Shown here: positions 26,759-34,833 of the stretch, one piece after another
Layout: each line of letters begins with the position of its first letter
Position numbering within the stretch: the first letter of the stretch is position 1
Assembly (NCBI RefSeq): GCF_017873765.1
Contig: NZ_JAGGKP010000001.1
Location: 558,001-622,000, forward strand
Direction of reading: 5' to 3'
Length of the DNA: 64,000 bases
Source: Paenibacillus sediminis
Lineage (GTDB): Bacteria > Bacillota > Bacilli > Paenibacillales > Paenibacillaceae
The notes under the pieces: model-generated
Databases searched by the model: none
Told to the model about the DNA's origin: nothing
What the model saw: the letters and a program-made list of their open reading frames with translations, nothing else
Program-made: the position numbers and the translations under genes

Positions 26759-27754
26759 ATGGATAAGTTCAAGGCGCTTGTTATTGACGGGACTAGAAGT
26801 GAAGTGACTCGAGCAGTGAAAGAACTGACATTGGATGATCTTCCTGAAGGTGATGTGACGATTCAGGTTTTTTATTCTAGTGTCAATTATAAAGATGGTC
26901 TTGCTAGTATCGCGAACAGTACGATCGTCAAAACTTATCCGCATGTCCCGGGAATAGATCTTGCTGGGCGAGTATTAAGCTCAGCAGACAAACGATTTAA
27001 AGAAGGCGACGAAGTTCTCGTCACCGGATATAACTTGGGTACTTCGCACTTTGGGGGCTATAGCCAAGTTGCTCGTGTTCCAGCAGATTGGGTTGTACGC
27101 ATTCCAGAAGGACTATCAATGAAGGAAGCGATGGCTATCGGAACGGCAGGTTTTACTGCGGCACTCTCCATCTATCGAATGGAACAGAATGGCGTAAGGC
27201 CAAATCAAGGCCCTGTTCTCGTGACAGGAGCTAAAGGCGGCGTCGGAAGCACTTCGATCGCAATGCTTAGCAAGCTCGGCTATGAAGTCGTTGCCAGCAC
27301 TCGTCAATCAGGAGAGCACGAGTTTCTGAAGCAGCTCGGAGCGCATTCGGTTATTTCGCCAGAAGAGCTGCAATTACCTGAGAATAAACGACTTTTATCT
27401 GAAAAATGGGCAGCAGCAGTGGACCCAGTGGCTGGGAAGTATTTAAGTTACATATTGGCTACGATAAAATATGGCGGTTCAGTTGCCGTCAGCGGGTTTA
27501 CAGGAGGAGCAGATTTCTCTGCAACAGTGTATCCGTTTATATTAAGAGGTGTCAATTTACTTGGAATTGACTCTGTATTTTGCCCAATGGATATTCGGAC
27601 GATTCTATGGGATCGCATCGCCAATGAACTGAAGCCTGCAATGTTAATAGATTCCATTGGCTACGAGACGACACTTGAGAATCTGCCTGCAGCACTTGAT
27701 CAAATATTGAAGGGTGAAATCCGCGGCAGAGCTGTTGTTTCACTGCAAAATTAA
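26759..27754 (+). CDS. YhdH/AcuI family NADPH-dependent quinone or acrylyl-CoA reductase
   Basis: Zinc-free medium-chain oxidoreductase of 331 residues. Visible: the N-terminal GroES-like part (VFYSSVNYKDGLA, PHVPGIDLAGRV), the family motif GTAGFTAALS, the nucleotide-binding VTGAKGGVGSTSIAMLSKLGY and the IDSVFCPMDIR stretch typical of YhdH/AcuI. Such enzymes reduce acryloyl-CoA or quinones with NADPH; the actual substrate here is not determined. GGAGGGG (26745-26751) precedes ATG 26759. A 72-residue gene follows after 18 bases and may share the transcript. Confidence 0.88.
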   Translation: MDKFKALVIDGTRSEVTRAVKELTLDDLPEGDVTIQVFYSSVNYKDGLASIANSTIVKTYPHVPGIDLAGRVLSSADKRFKEGDEVLVTGYNLGTSHFGGYSQVARVPADWVVRIPEGLSMKEAMAIGTAGFTAALSIYRMEQNGVRPNQGPVLVTGAKGGVGSTSIAMLSKLGYEVVASTRQSGEHEFLKQLGAHSVISPEELQLPENKRLLSEKWAAAVDPVAGKYLSYILATIKYGGSVAVSGFTGGADFSATVYPFILRGVNLLGIDSVFCPMDIRTILWDRIANELKPAMLIDSIGYETTLENLPAALDQILKGEIRGRAVVSLQN

Positions 27755-27772
27755 GTTAGGAGAAAGTAAGCA

Positions 27773-27991
27773 ATGCATAATGAACGTATAGAGGAGTATA
27801 AGCGAAAGAAAACTGCTCTATTTGAAAGTGGAAATGTAGATCAATCTGCAAGAGAGCTAATTATAGAACTAATTGAACAACTTGAGCAATTGGCTGGGGA
27901 AAATCATCGTCTTCGAAAAGCCGTTCTAAAAGCGACATCTTCTCACCAATCGAAAATGTCTACCAAGCTTAGAGATGCGCTGTATGAATAA
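27773..27991 (+). CDS. Small helical protein of unknown function
   Basis: A 72-residue, almost entirely helical, charged product with a heptad-like stretch (ELIIELIEQLEQLAGENHRLRKAVLKA) that would form a short coiled-coil. No membrane segment. AGGAGA (27759-27764) precedes ATG 27773, 18 bases after the oxidoreductase stop, and a terminator follows, so it looks like the second gene of that unit. I know of no function. Confidence 0.7.
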   Translation: MHNERIEEYKRKKTALFESGNVDQSARELIIELIEQLEQLAGENHRLRKAVLKATSSHQSKMSTKLRDALYE

Positions 27992-28000
27992 GACGACACA

Positions 28001-28044
28001 AACACCACTGCAGCAGGGAAACCTGTACTCAGTGGTGTTTTTTG
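28001..28044 (+). terminator. Terminator after the small helical gene
   Basis: AACACCACTG (28001-28010) pairs with CAGTGGTGTT (28030-28039); CAGG-GAAA-CCTG forms an inner hairpin; T tract follows. Confidence 0.85.
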
Positions 28045-28180
28045 CGTTATTTGAACATGTTTGGATTACCAATATTCTGATAGATTATGGTGTCATTCAT
28101 ATAAATTGCCTGTACATACACACCTTTTATGGAAAAAGGATATATCCTATATATAATGCAGGTGAGTGGGAGGGTGGTTC

Positions 28181-28465
28181 ATGGCAAAACGACGAGTCAA
28201 TAAAAAAGGACTAAAAAGCTCTGCATTCAAAAAATCAACTCCGATTGGACCAGCTCCTAAAGCACCGAAGCTTACCCCAATACAAATTTCTATCATCGCT
28301 GGACTGCTTTCTAACTTTTTCCAAGTGGATTCAGTGATCTATAATCGAAATAATCAATTAAAAGTGATATTAACATCCAATTCTATTACTAACCTACCTA
28401 TTTTAGGACCGCCAGACACAGTCGCTGGCAGTGGCTTGCTTTATTTAGCTGAGGATGATGTATGA
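28181..28465 (+). CDS. Small basic protein of unknown function
   Basis: A 94-residue product with a basic, Lys/Pro-rich N-terminus (residues 1-40) and a compact C-terminal part (LTPIQISIIAGLLSNFFQVDSVIYNRNNQLKV... split by NRNN) of mixed hydrophobic character. I do not recognise it; a small spore-associated protein would fit but this is a guess. GGGAGGG (28168-28174) lies six bases before ATG 28181. TATAAT at 28152-28157 may be part of its promoter, without a clear -35. It converges with yqzF across a bidirectional terminator. Confidence 0.65.
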   Translation: MAKRRVNKKGLKSSAFKKSTPIGPAPKAPKLTPIQISIIAGLLSNFFQVDSVIYNRNNQLKVILTSNSITNLPILGPPDTVAGSGLLYLAEDDV

Positions 28466-28480
28466 GTATAAATTAAATAG

Positions 28481-28516
28481 GCCTCAGATTACGTGTCACG
28501 TAACCTGAGGCTCTTC
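28481..28516. terminator. Bidirectional terminator between convergent genes
   Basis: GCCTCAGATTACG (28481-28493) and CGTAACCTGAGGC (28499-28511) pair with one mismatch over a five-base loop; TCTT follows on the + side and TATTTAATTT-like sequence on the minus side. Confidence 0.75.
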
Positions 28517-28551
28517 ATTTTGGCCTATTAAAGTACGACATCAAAGTTGTG

Positions 28552-28833
28552 TCAAGAGGTTTGTGCTTTGCGCTTTTCCTTAAACCGAGGAGCTACATAG
28601 TTGCGCTTACGATCTCGAAAGAGAACCCAACCTGCAAGAAAAGCGATGCCTGCTGCAAATAGAATGAGACCGCCTGCAAAGTGAAGCCAATCGAAAATCG
28701 GTTTTTCATTACTTCCATGCATTGAAAAAAATAAAAATAGAGCGTCTTTCATCATGAGAAAACCGGTCGTTGCCATTAATCCTGGGATCACTAAAATAAT
28801 AATCGCAATGAATCTAGAAATTTTGAGTCTCAT
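28552..28833 (-). CDS. yqzF: YqzF-like DUF2627 membrane protein
   Basis: A 93-residue protein with two membrane helices (about residues 7-25 and 48-72), the GLMATTGFLMMKDALF motif after the first, and a basic C-terminus: the DUF2627 pattern. In B. subtilis yqzF also lies beside the bkd genes, which supports the call. Function is unknown. AGGAAGGA lies upstream of the start on the minus strand (about 28841-28848). It is divergent from lpdV across a 181-base gap. Confidence 0.82.
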   Translation of the reverse strand: MRLKISRFIAIIILVIPGLMATTGFLMMKDALFLFFSMHGSNEKPIFDWLHFAGGLILFAAGIAFLAGWVLFRDRKRNYVAPRFKEKRKAQTS

Positions 28834-29014
28834 GCAAGGTTCCTTCCTGTTTATGGTGTTTATATGGTAATCATACCTTGTTCTGCGAATGATGTCTATT
28901 TGCTGTTTGCGGCTATTTGATGAGAAACGTGCTTCTTGACCTAAAACGAGTTACAATAGTAGTATCTGTTATTAAGATCAGGTTCTAATACTACCCTTTG
29001 GAGGTTATATATTA

Positions 29015-30433
29015 ATGACAATTTCATGTGATGTGGCAATATTAGGCGGCGGAACAGGCGGTTATGTAGCGGCAATCCGTGCAGCTCAGCTTGGCAAAAA
29101 AGTGGTTATTGTGGAACAGGACAAGCTTGGCGGAACGTGTTTACATCGTGGATGTATTCCAAGTAAGAGCCTTCTTAGAAGCGCGGAAGTGTATGCGCAA
29201 ATGAAGGAAAGCGAAAGCTACGGGATCGAGGCAAACGGCGTGAAGCTTGTGTTTCCAAAGGTACAGGAGCGAAAATCTAAAATTGTGGAGCAGCTTCATC
29301 AAGGCGTGCTGTTTTTAATGCGTAAAAACAAAATTGAAGTTGTTCAGGGGAAAGGGAGAGTAATCGGACCATCGATCTTTTCTCCGCAAAGCGGTACTGT
29401 TGCTGTTGAACTCGCTAATGGGGACATGGAAACGGTCGTACCGAAAAATCTCATTATCGCAACAGGCTCTCGTCCGCGCATACTGCCAGGGCTCGAGCCA
29501 GACGGAAAATATATTGTAAGCAGCGATGAGGCGCTGACTATGGACGATTTGCCTGCCTCGATGATCATCATCGGCGGGGGAGTCATTGGAGTAGAATGGG
29601 CGTCCATGCTGAACGATTTCGGTGTGGAAGTGACGATCGTAGAAGCTGCTGGGCAGTTGTTGCCAGCAGAGGACGAAGAAATTGCAAGAGAGCTTGAGAA
29701 ACTGCTTGCACGCCGCGGCGTGAAGGTGCTGACAAATGCGAAGGTGCTTACGGATACATTTGAAGCTGGAGATGGGAAGGCGGCCATTCAAGCTGAACAA
29801 AATGGCAACCGCGTCTCATTAACCGCCGAAAAATTGCTCGTATCCGTTGGACGTGAGCCGAATGTTGAAAATATTGGTTTGGAAAATACAGATATCGAGC
29901 TGGATCGAGGCTTTATTAAAGTAAATGAGAATATGCAGACGACAGAACCGCACATTTACGCCATCGGTGACGTCATTGGGGGCTTGCAGCTTGCCCACGC
30001 AGCTAGTCACGAAGGAATCGCTGCTGTACATCATTTGACCGGTGAGACCTCGCATTATGACCCTCTTCTTATCTCACGCTGTGTCTACACACGACCTGAA
30101 GTGGCTAGCGTAGGTTTGACAGAGAGAGAAGCCCGTTCCAGAGGGATTGAAGTGAGAACAGGTAAGTTTCCTTTTCAAGCGATTGGAAAAGCACTCGTCT
30201 ATGGCGAACGTGATGGCTTTGTAAAAGTCGTTGCTGATGCGAACACCAATGATATTGTCGGCGTGCATATGATTGGCACTCATGTAACAGATTTAATAAG
30301 TGAGGCCGCTTTGGCTAAGCTGCTGGATGCAACTCCTTGGGAAGTGGGACAGCTCATATATCCGCACCCAACATTGGCAGAAGTTATAGGGGAAGCGATG
30401 CTTGCTGTTGACGGAAAAGCGATTGGAATCTAA
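29015..30433 (+). CDS. lpdV: LpdV, dihydrolipoyl dehydrogenase (E3) of the branched-chain complex
   Basis: FAD enzyme that reoxidises the lipoyl groups of BkdB. FAD site LGGGTGGYVAA, redox disulfide GGTCLHRGCIPSK, NAD-binding IIGGGVIGVEWASML, second FAD motif YAIGDVIGG and the active-site His-Glu pair HPTLAE are visible. 472 residues. GGAGG (29000-29004) precedes ATG 29015. In B. subtilis ptb, bcd and buk precede this gene; here yqzF is next and none of those is in the window. A 162-base gap with a TATAAT at 30499-30504 separates it from bkdAA, so bkdAA may have a second promoter. Confidence 0.95.
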   Translation: MTISCDVAILGGGTGGYVAAIRAAQLGKKVVIVEQDKLGGTCLHRGCIPSKSLLRSAEVYAQMKESESYGIEANGVKLVFPKVQERKSKIVEQLHQGVLFLMRKNKIEVVQGKGRVIGPSIFSPQSGTVAVELANGDMETVVPKNLIIATGSRPRILPGLEPDGKYIVSSDEALTMDDLPASMIIIGGGVIGVEWASMLNDFGVEVTIVEAAGQLLPAEDEEIARELEKLLARRGVKVLTNAKVLTDTFEAGDGKAAIQAEQNGNRVSLTAEKLLVSVGREPNVENIGLENTDIELDRGFIKVNENMQTTEPHIYAIGDVIGGLQLAHAASHEGIAAVHHLTGETSHYDPLLISRCVYTRPEVASVGLTEREARSRGIEVRTGKFPFQAIGKALVYGERDGFVKVVADANTNDIVGVHMIGTHVTDLISEAALAKLLDATPWEVGQLIYPHPTLAEVIGEAMLAVDGKAIGI

Positions 30434-30595
30434 CAGGATATCTAACCTTAACTGATGGTTTACAAACTTGCATATTTTCTTTTTGTGCAAAAAGGGATTA
30501 TAATGTGTCTATGTCTAGTCTTAGTACCAGGTTTTAAGATAAGCTAAAATATGAGGTGAATACTAAGGCTTTTATGAAAAGAGGAGGTACCTCTC

Positions 30596-31627
30596 ATGAA
30601 TGTAAATGTAAAAGGTACAGTAAAATCAACGACCAAACATGAGCAGCTTGGACTTAGCCATGAGCAAGTGAAAGAAATGTACAGATATATGGTGCTCGCA
30701 CGCAAGTTTGATGAGCGCTGTCTTCTTCTGCAGCGTGCTGGCAAAATTAATTTTCACGTATCGGGTATTGGCCAAGAAACAGCGCAAGTTGCTGCAGCGT
30801 TTGCTTTGAATAAGGAAAAGGATTACTTTTTGCCATATTATCGAGACTATGGATTTGTAATGTCCGTTGGCATGACGCCGCGTGAGCTTATGCTGTCCGC
30901 TTTCGCTAAGGCGGAAGATCCGAATAGCGGCGGCAGACAAATGCCTGGTCATTTCAGCAGCAAGAGACTGCGCATTGTAACAGGCTCGAGCCCCGTTACG
31001 ACGCAAGCTCCTCATGCGGTAGGCTTTGCGCTTGCGGCGAAGATGCAGAAGAAGGATTCCGTATCCTTTGTAACTTTCGGTGAAGGCTCAAGCAACCAAG
31101 GAGATTTCCACGAAGGAAGCAACTTTGCAGGAGTACTGAAGCTTCCAGTGATTTTCATGGTAGAGAACAATCAATACGCGATCTCAATTCCTGTTCACAG
31201 ACAAGTTAGCGGAAAAGTGGTTGACAGAGCTCTAGGATATGGATTCCCAGGTGTTCGTGTGGATGGCAATGACGCGCTGGAAGTGTACAGAGTCGTGAAA
31301 GAAGCGCGAGAGCGCGCTGTACGCGGTGAAGGTCCGACGCTTATTGAAGCGATGATGTATCGTTTGTCTCCTCACTCTACTTCAGATAACGATTTAGCTT
31401 ATCGTACGAAAGAAGAAGTTGAGGAAAATTGGAAGAAGGATGGGCTTCCGAAATTTAAACAATATTTAATGGATTGCGGCCTATGGAGTGAAGCAGAGGA
31501 CGAGGCTCTTGTTGCCGAGGTTACTCAGCAGATTAAAGAGGCGATCGAGTATGCGGATAAAGCACCTTATCCTAAACCTGAAGATACGCTTCTTCATGTC
31601 TATGCTGAGAGTGCGAAGGAGGATTAA
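30596..31627 (+). CDS. bkdAA: BkdAA, 2-oxoisovalerate dehydrogenase E1 alpha subunit
   Basis: Thiamine-diphosphate subunit of the branched-chain 2-oxoacid dehydrogenase, which makes the short branched acyl-CoA starters for branched-chain fatty acids. The ThDP motif GEGSSNQGDFHEGSNFAGV...N is present (GEGSSN to VENNQYAIS), plus the phosphorylation-loop-like MYRLSPHSTSDN region. 343 residues. AGAGGAGG (30580-30587) precedes ATG 30596. It ends two bases before bkdAB. Confidence 0.95.
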   Translation: MNVNVKGTVKSTTKHEQLGLSHEQVKEMYRYMVLARKFDERCLLLQRAGKINFHVSGIGQETAQVAAAFALNKEKDYFLPYYRDYGFVMSVGMTPRELMLSAFAKAEDPNSGGRQMPGHFSSKRLRIVTGSSPVTTQAPHAVGFALAAKMQKKDSVSFVTFGEGSSNQGDFHEGSNFAGVLKLPVIFMVENNQYAISIPVHRQVSGKVVDRALGYGFPGVRVDGNDALEVYRVVKEARERAVRGEGPTLIEAMMYRLSPHSTSDNDLAYRTKEEVEENWKKDGLPKFKQYLMDCGLWSEAEDEALVAEVTQQIKEAIEYADKAPYPKPEDTLLHVYAESAKED

Positions 31628-31629
31628 TC

Positions 31630-32613
31630 ATGGCGGTAATGGAGTATATTGATGCAATTCGCCTTGCGATGAAAGAAGAGATGGAGAAGGACGACACCGT
31701 GTTTGTAATGGGTGAGGATGTTGGCGTCAAAGGCGGCGTGTTCACAACGACCAAAGGATTTATAGAACAGTTCGGAGAAATGCGCGTCATAGATACCCCT
31801 CTGGCAGAGTCGGCTATTGCGGGTGTAGCTATTGGAGCGGCAATGTACGGAATGAAGCCGATAGCGGAAATGCAATATTCCGACTTCATGCTGCCTGCAA
31901 CGAACCAAATTATTAACGAAGCTGCTAAAATCAGATATCGTTCTAACAATGACTGGAGCTGTCCTGTCGTCGTGCGGGCGCCAATTGGCGGCGGTATTTT
32001 CGGCGGTCTGTACCATTCCCAGTCTCCGGAATCGATTTTCTTTGGGACCCCAGGCCTTAAAATTATTGCGCCATATTCGGCTTATGATGCGAAAGGTTTG
32101 CTAAAAGCTGCCATTCGCGACCCAGATCCAGTCATCTTTTTTGAGAATAAAAAATGTTACAAATTGATTAAAGAAGATGTGCCATTAGACGATTACGTCG
32201 TACCGATAGGGAAGGCAAATGTACTTCGAGAAGGTACTGATATTACAGTTATCGGCTACAGCTTGCCGCTTCACTTCGTCATGCAGGCAGCCGAAGAGCT
32301 TGATGCGGAAGGAATCAGCAGCCATGTCCTTGATTTGCGCACATTGCAGCCGCTTGATCGTGAAGCCATTATTGAAGCCGCACGTAAAACGGGGAAAGTA
32401 CTTATTGTGCATGAAGATAACAAAACAGGCGGTGTAGGTGCAGAGGTATCAGCAATTATTTCCGAAGAATGTCTCTTTGAACTCGATGCACCGATTATGC
32501 GGCTATGCGGACCGGATGTACCTGCGATGCCAATTAGTCCGCCGATGGAGAAATTTTTTATGCTTAGCAAGGATAAAGTTAAGGAAGCAATGCGAGAATT
32601 AGCCCTTTACTAG
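31630..32613 (+). CDS. bkdAB: BkdAB, 2-oxoisovalerate dehydrogenase E1 beta subunit
   Basis: Pairs with BkdAA to form the E1 heterotetramer. Typical E1-beta features: VMGEDVGVKGGVFTTTKG, DTPLAESAIAGVAIGAAM, the MQYSDFMLPATNQI motif and the transketolase C-terminal domain (VLIVHEDNKTGGVGAEV). 327 residues. GAAGGAGG at 31616-31623 overlaps the bkdAA stop, so the two are translationally close. Confidence 0.96.
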   Translation: MAVMEYIDAIRLAMKEEMEKDDTVFVMGEDVGVKGGVFTTTKGFIEQFGEMRVIDTPLAESAIAGVAIGAAMYGMKPIAEMQYSDFMLPATNQIINEAAKIRYRSNNDWSCPVVVRAPIGGGIFGGLYHSQSPESIFFGTPGLKIIAPYSAYDAKGLLKAAIRDPDPVIFFENKKCYKLIKEDVPLDDYVVPIGKANVLREGTDITVIGYSLPLHFVMQAAEELDAEGISSHVLDLRTLQPLDREAIIEAARKTGKVLIVHEDNKTGGVGAEVSAIISEECLFELDAPIMRLCGPDVPAMPISPPMEKFFMLSKDKVKEAMRELALY

Positions 32614-32637
32614 GGAATAGCATTTAGGAGTGAGAAT

Positions 32638-33924
32638 ATGTCTCTTAACGAAAATATAACGGATATTTCGATGCCTCAGCTTGCGGAATCGTTAGTATCG
32701 GCTACCATTGGCAAGTGGCTCAAAAAGCCAGGAGATCCTGTGGAGCAATTCGAACCCATTTGTGAAGTCATTACAGATAAAGTAAATGCTGAGCTTCCTT
32801 CTACGGTAGATGGCATTATGGGCGAAATACTGGCTGTCGAAGGTCAGATGGTGAATGTCGGCGAAATCATTTGCCGTATCCATGTTCAAGGCGAACAACC
32901 TGTTCAAAGTCAGCCGGTAACCGCACCCGATGCTGATGTTAACAATTCACCTCAATCAAAGGCGGCGAGCTCAGATCAGTCCATGAGAGGACGGTACTCT
33001 CCTGCTGTACAAAGCCTTGCTTTGGAGCATGGCATCAATTTGAACGATGTAACAGGAACAGGCATTGGCGGTCGTATTACTCGTAAAGACGTTCTATCGT
33101 ATATTTCAGAGAGAAAAACGGCTACTGTGTTGCCTAAAGTGGAGAATGTTCCAGTACGTCACTCTGGGCTTCACTTGTCAGAGAGTCCAAAAATTCCTAC
33201 AATTGAAGTTGAAGGAGCAGGTGCTGGACGTTCAGAGTATATTGACGTAACACCGATTCGCAGAGCCATTGCGACAAATATGAAAAAGAGTGTAACGGAA
33301 ATTCCGCACGCTTGGACGATGATTGAAGTCGATGTTACAAATCTAGTATTGCTTAGAAACAAATTGAAAGACGAATTTATGCGGAGTGAAGGCATTAATT
33401 TAACGTATCTCGCATTTCTATTGAAGGCTGTCGTCAACGCGATTAAAGATTATCCAATTATGAATTCGACTTGGGCTGATGATAAAATTGTTGTCAAACG
33501 GGATATTAATATTTCACTCGCAGTAGGAACGGAAGATTCGGTATTGACTCCGGTTATTAAAAAAGCCGATCAGAAAAATATCGCCGGACTGGCGAGAGAA
33601 ATTGAGGAATTGGCTCGTAAAACCCGCGAAGGTAAGCTTCAATTAGATGATATGCAGGGAGGAACGTTCACCGTTAATAATACGGGGTCGTTCGGTTCAA
33701 TTCTCTCTTATCCAATTATTAACTACCCGCAGGCTGCCATTCTTACGTTTGAATCGATTGTGAAGAAACCAGTCGTCATCAATGACATGATCGCAGTTCG
33801 GTCCATGGCTAATCTTTGTTTATCGCTCGATCATCGTATTTTGGATGGTGTTATTTGCGGACGCTTCTTGCAGCGTGTCAAAGATAACTTAGAAAGCTTT
33901 TCACTAGACACCAAATTGTATTAA
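32638..33924 (+). CDS. bkdB: BkdB, lipoamide acyltransferase E2 of the branched-chain complex
   Basis: E2 core of the complex. Lipoyl domain (residues 8-82) with the acceptor Lys48 in EVITDKVNAE, a flexible linker, the E1/E3-binding domain (about 120-157: YSPAVQSLALEHGINL, TGTGIGGRITRKDV) and the acyltransferase domain ending with the catalytic motif SLDHRILDG. 428 residues. Two-residue blocks around 160-185 form a second linker. It needs lipoylation, which the next gene, lipB, starts. Confidence 0.96.
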   Translation: MSLNENITDISMPQLAESLVSATIGKWLKKPGDPVEQFEPICEVITDKVNAELPSTVDGIMGEILAVEGQMVNVGEIICRIHVQGEQPVQSQPVTAPDADVNNSPQSKAASSDQSMRGRYSPAVQSLALEHGINLNDVTGTGIGGRITRKDVLSYISERKTATVLPKVENVPVRHSGLHLSESPKIPTIEVEGAGAGRSEYIDVTPIRRAIATNMKKSVTEIPHAWTMIEVDVTNLVLLRNKLKDEFMRSEGINLTYLAFLLKAVVNAIKDYPIMNSTWADDKIVVKRDINISLAVGTEDSVLTPVIKKADQKNIAGLAREIEELARKTREGKLQLDDMQGGTFTVNNTGSFGSILSYPIINYPQAAILTFESIVKKPVVINDMIAVRSMANLCLSLDHRILDGVICGRFLQRVKDNLESFSLDTKLY

Positions 33925-33963
33925 TTCGATCATATATTTCCGAAAGAAGGGGCGTGACAAACC

Positions 33964-34659
33964 ATGAGTCAATCACTTGAAGTCATTTATACGCCCATGG
34001 TGGATTATGCAGAAGCTTGGGAACAGCAAAAACAGATTGTTAAAAAGATAGATCAAGGAGAGCAGCAGGATACCCTGCTGCTTCTTCAACATCCGCCAAC
34101 ATATACGATCGGCTCCCAAAGACATCCGGAGCATTTGCTGTTATCGCCTGAAGAGCTGCAAAATAGAGGGATTACTCTATTTGAAATTGACCGCGGCGGT
34201 GACATTACATATCACGGACCGGGACAGCTTGTTGGTTATCCGCTGCTTATGCTGGATACATCTGAAGGGCTTGATTTGCATGGCTATTTGCGGAGCATCG
34301 AGCAAGTCATTATCGAGTATTTAGCGGAGTATGGTATCAAGGGAAGCCGAAAACCAGAATATACGGGTGTATGGGTAGGCGATGAGAAAATAACTGCGAT
34401 TGGCGTTAAATTCAACAAAAGCCGCACTCGCAGAGGATTCATTACGAGTCACGGCTTCGCCTTTAATATTAAGTCAGGAATTCAAAATGAAGGGTTTCAA
34501 GGCATTATCCCTTGCGGCATTCAGGAGTACGGTGTCACTTCTCTTGAGGACTGTACGGGCCTGAAATTTACTGTCGAACAAGTTGCCAGAGAACTTATTC
34601 CTTATTTTGTGAATCGATTTCATTACGATGGAGTACAAATTCATAGCGAGTTAACTTGA
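33964..34659 (+). CDS. lipB: LipB, octanoyl-ACP:protein octanoyltransferase
   Basis: Transfers octanoyl groups from ACP to lipoyl domains, the first step of lipoate synthesis. Visible: LLLLQHPPTYTIG, the family signature RGGDITYHGPGQLVGYPL, the catalytic Lys in KITAIGVKF and the catalytic Cys in IIPCGIQEYGV. 231 residues. This is the E. coli-type LipB rather than the LipM used by B. subtilis, and it sits directly behind the lipoylated E2 gene. GAAGGGGCG lies at 33945-33953 before ATG 33964. Confidence 0.95.
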   Translation: MSQSLEVIYTPMVDYAEAWEQQKQIVKKIDQGEQQDTLLLLQHPPTYTIGSQRHPEHLLLSPEELQNRGITLFEIDRGGDITYHGPGQLVGYPLLMLDTSEGLDLHGYLRSIEQVIIEYLAEYGIKGSRKPEYTGVWVGDEKITAIGVKFNKSRTRRGFITSHGFAFNIKSGIQNEGFQGIIPCGIQEYGVTSLEDCTGLKFTVEQVARELIPYFVNRFHYDGVQIHSELT

Positions 34660-34665
34660 AGTTTA

Positions 34666-34764
34666 TTACTGCATGAACGGTGCAAATATAGACAACAAAG
34701 TGGATGCCACCATGGCAAACAACATTAAATAGATCATAACTTTAAATACTTTTCGTTGTTTCAT
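34666..34764 (-). CDS. prli42: Prli42-like stressosome-associated miniprotein
   Basis: A 32-residue single-span membrane protein on the minus strand: a basic start (MKQRKVFKV), one hydrophobic helix (MIYLMLFAMVASTLLSIF) and a three-residue tail. The size, charge pattern and VASTLL stretch match Prli42, the Firmicute miniprotein that ties the stressosome to the membrane in Listeria. AAGGAG (complement of 34771-34776) lies six bases before the ATG at 34764, which strongly supports translation. It converges with lipB and diverges from the M20 peptidase gene. Too short for usual gene finders. Confidence 0.75.
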   Translation of the reverse strand: MKQRKVFKVMIYLMLFAMVASTLLSIFAPFMQ

Positions 34765-34833
34765 AACCTGCTCCTTTGCATATCTTTTAATCTATTTCTA
34801 TTGTAACGCATTAATAAATTGGAGGGAAGCCAC

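Noticed and set aside
28834-29014. Sigma-L (-24/-12) promoter for the bkd operon as in B. subtilis
   Set aside because: No TGGCAC-N5-TTGCA-like element is visible between yqzF and lpdV.
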